Below are positions 38,297 through 40,339 of a DNA stretch of 40,339 nt, in pieces. Location of the stretch: the NCBI GenBank assembly GCA_031266335.1, contig JAISBF010000165.1:1-40339 (forward strand). The letters are read 5' to 3'. Position numbers and translations under genes: made by a program. Under the pieces are notes generated by a model that made no database searches, had not been told where the DNA came from, and saw only the letters and a program-made list of their open reading frames with translations. Within the stretch, counting starts at the first letter, position 1. The number at the start of each line of letters is the position of its first letter. Source of the DNA: Verrucomicrobiales bacterium. Its GTDB lineage: Bacteria; Verrucomicrobiota; Verrucomicrobiia; Methylacidiphilales; JAAUTS01.

Positions 38297-39328
38297 TTAT
38301 CCCTGTCGCCGCCAGGTTTGTTCAAATTCTTTGACGGTTGCCATGATTTCATCAAAAGTTGGGACCTCGCCGTAGAACATTTCAGGGCGCATGATTTGAT
38401 AGTCATGCCGCCATGCTTGAATTTGTGTGGCCGGCGGGCATAGGCGTATTGAGGATGGTTTTAATGTGCCGTAGTCCATCCATGACCATTTGAAGAAGAC
38501 TTTGCGGTGTTCCACAATGAAGTCGAAGAGTTCATCGTCAGCGGCGGCTTTGGCGCCAATCCCCGCTTTTATCAAACTCCATAGGTCGTAATAATGTCGC
38601 GCCATGCGTGGACGGCGTTTTTTGCCCGCTGGGCGATAAGTTTCTTCATGTAATAACATGGCTTTTTCTAAAAAGGTGCGTTCCGGCGATAATGTTTGGA
38701 TGGCGAAAGTGTCCGCTCCCAGCAGGTCGGGAAAAATTTCTTGCACATAGGAGCAAATCCCCGCTGACTGTGACGGCTCATGGTCGGAGCGCGCTCCCAG
38801 TTCAATCTTTACGGCGGGACGAATATAAGCCGTGGCATTGGGCAAGGCAGTAGGGTAATGGAACAAGATGGTTTGTTGGTCGGCGTCTTCGCTGATGGGC
38901 GCCATCGCTAATGACCAGTTGGAGTAACCCGATAATTGGTTGGCCAAGGACTGGCGCAATAATGGCAGCAATGCTTCCCTGATGCGCTGGCCGCACGTTT
39001 CTTTCAAGTTCGTTAACCGTTCCCTGGTCTTTTTGGCGCTGAGGGTTTTTTCGGGACTTTGCGCCCCGCTAAAGCCTAAAAACTCGCGGCTGATGATGAT
39101 GTCGATGTCCTCGGAAAATCTGCGGATCAGTTTCCATGCTTTTGACAGGGAAGTACCGCCCTTGAAAGTCAGTTCCTTGCCCCAGACCGGCAGATTGAAC
39201 AATTCCCGCAATGTCCAGCAAACCCAAAAATCTTTTTCAACCGTAGCCGGTGGAAAGCCAAGTTTGGCTTGCGCCTGTTCGCATAGCAAACGCTGCTCGT
39301 CTTGTGAAAGCTGTAAATATCGTTCCAC
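38297..39328 (-). CDS. AbiEii/AbiGii-type nucleotidyltransferase toxin
   Basis: VEKDFWVCWTLRELF, LTFKGGTSLSKAWKLIRRFSEDIDIII. Confidence 0.92.
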   Translation of the reverse strand: MERYLQLSQDEQRLLCEQAQAKLGFPPATVEKDFWVCWTLRELFNLPVWGKELTFKGGTSLSKAWKLIRRFSEDIDIIISREFLGFSGAQSPEKTLSAKKTRERLTNLKETCGQRIREALLPLLRQSLANQLSGYSNWSLAMAPISEDADQQTILFHYPTALPNATAYIRPAVKIELGARSDHEPSQSAGICSYVQEIFPDLLGADTFAIQTLSPERTFLEKAMLLHEETYRPAGKKRRPRMARHYYDLWSLIKAGIGAKAAADDELFDFIVEHRKVFFKWSWMDYGTLKPSSIRLCPPATQIQAWRHDYQIMRPEMFYGEVPTFDEIMATVKEFEQTWRRQG

Positions 39329-39329
39329 G

Positions 39330-39944
39330 TCATTTTCCCCCGGTGATTTTGCGTATTACCTTGGCAATCCAAGCGGGCGCATAGGCAAGGTCTTTCAGTA
39401 AAACAGCCTGCTCCGCGGCGCCAAGACGTTGGCGGAGCTGTTTTATGATTTGGTCATCAATCGCGGCGGCTCCCAGATAACGTAACGCCTGGATGACCAA
39501 TCCGCTAACCCGCCCCGCTGTTGCCATATTGCGCGGCGTAGTGTGCTTTAACTCGATGCTTTGCCGGTGGATTTGCACCTTTTTTGTGGCGCCATCGGTG
39601 AGAAAAACGACTTTCATCGGCACTTGTTCGCTTAACCCCAGCAAATTCGCGGCATAGGCACCCGATGGTTGCAGTTTGATGGAATCCCGCCCCTTTAACG
39701 CCGTGGCAATGGTATCAATGGCTGGCGATAACCGCCCTAATTTTGGATGTGATTTTGGGTAATCATACAGTCCCCGCGTTAGTTTGCGAAAAATGCCCTT
39801 GCTTGCGTAACGCATTAACGCCAGGTCCACGGCGTAACGACTGCCGAGGTCTAGGAACTGGCTCGGAGTAAATACCCAACCGCGCCCGTTGCCCGATACT
39901 CGTTTGAATATCTTGCCATCAGTGGAATCATGATGTTTGGCCAT
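39330..39944 (-). CDS. AbiEi-like antitoxin
   Basis: Adjacent upstream of AbiEii; FTPSQFLDLGSRYAVDLALMRYASKGIFRKLTRGLYDYP; start at MAKHHDSTDGK. Confidence 0.85.
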   Translation of the reverse strand: MAKHHDSTDGKIFKRVSGNGRGWVFTPSQFLDLGSRYAVDLALMRYASKGIFRKLTRGLYDYPKSHPKLGRLSPAIDTIATALKGRDSIKLQPSGAYAANLLGLSEQVPMKVVFLTDGATKKVQIHRQSIELKHTTPRNMATAGRVSGLVIQALRYLGAAAIDDQIIKQLRQRLGAAEQAVLLKDLAYAPAWIAKVIRKITGGK

Positions 39945-39952
39945 AAATTTTA

Positions 39953-39980
39953 GACAGAAAAAACTACCAGAATTTCTGTC
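39953..39980. promoter_or_regulatory. Inverted repeat GACAGAAA-N12-TTTCTGTC directly upstream of the AbiEi start (candidate autoregulatory operator)
   Basis: Perfect 8-bp arms; on the minus strand one arm overlaps a TTGACA hexamer. Confidence 0.55.
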
Positions 39981-40222
39981 AAAAATAAAGGCAAATCGCA
40001 TGGCAATTTTGTCCCTGCTCCGTAGCGGCAAGGGCAACAATTCGTGGCGTATCAGCGTAAGTGATTTCCAACGACTTATGTGCGATGGCCTGGACGGAAA
40101 CGAATCATCCCGCCTTTGCCGGCGACCGCGGCAAAAAAAACATGGTAAATAGGAGGAAAGTATTTAGTATTATAAATTCGTCATCACAGATGAGCCGATT
40201 GATTAAACTTTCTGAACGTCAG

Positions 40223-40339
40223 CTTGCCGCTTGCCGCTTGCCGCTTGCCGCTTGCCGCTTGCCGCTTGCCGCTTGCCGCTTGCCGCTTGCCGCTTGCCGC
40301 TTGCCGCTTGCCGCTTGCCGCTTGCCGCTTGCCGCTTGC
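40223..40339. repeat. Tandem repeat, 7-bp unit cttgccg, at least 16 copies, running off the window
   Basis: Direct reading. Confidence 0.97.

Larger units (their letters stand above)
285..38771. repeat. Dispersed asymmetric 10-mer ACNGTCAGCG / CGCTGACNGT, 71 exact copies counted by eye
   Basis: Copies listed in findings; examples 285-294, 442-451, 4641-4650, 14581-14590, 15621-15630, 26365-26374, 35942-35951. Confidence 0.93.

Noticed and set aside
285-38771. 10-mer as a Chi or KOPS-type polar signal
   Set aside because: Orientation is mixed (43 versus 28 by eye), with no clear polarity in this window; not excluded genome-wide.
285-38771. 10-mer as a by-product of common dipeptides
   Set aside because: It is read in several frames, in both orientations, in intergenic hairpins and across stop codons.

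Overview
This 40.3 kb GC-rich bacterial window carries two PEP-CTERM proteins, typA, glnE, secA, pheS, rnc, prmC, a Xer-type recombinase, an NtrC-type two-component pair and a tRNA-Ala(GGC). The gene set suggests Verrucomicrobiota (tentative). Accessory modules are interspersed: an AAA ATPase plus small-protein pair, AbiE-like and HicBA-like toxin-antitoxin pairs, a RAYT transposase gene bracketed by REP palindromes, a GxxExxY gene inside a long inverted repeat, several related hairpin elements, and tandem arrays. The strongest unexplained signal is a dispersed, asymmetric 10-mer, ACNGTCAGCG. I counted 71 exact copies by eye on both strands, mostly inside genes and in several reading frames. 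Roughly 0.3-0.5 would be expected by chance. It behaves like a DNA-uptake-sequence-type signal, but its function is not established here. The second unusual locus is a 252-bp array of 12 x 21-bp palindromic units (TTCTACC-RR-CGGTAGA plus a 5-nt linker). It lies immediately upstream of an unrecognised 291-aa ORF that appears frameshifted at its 3' end. The window starts and ends in short tandem repeats, so the outer boundaries may be assembly limits. All calls are by eye, with no database search.
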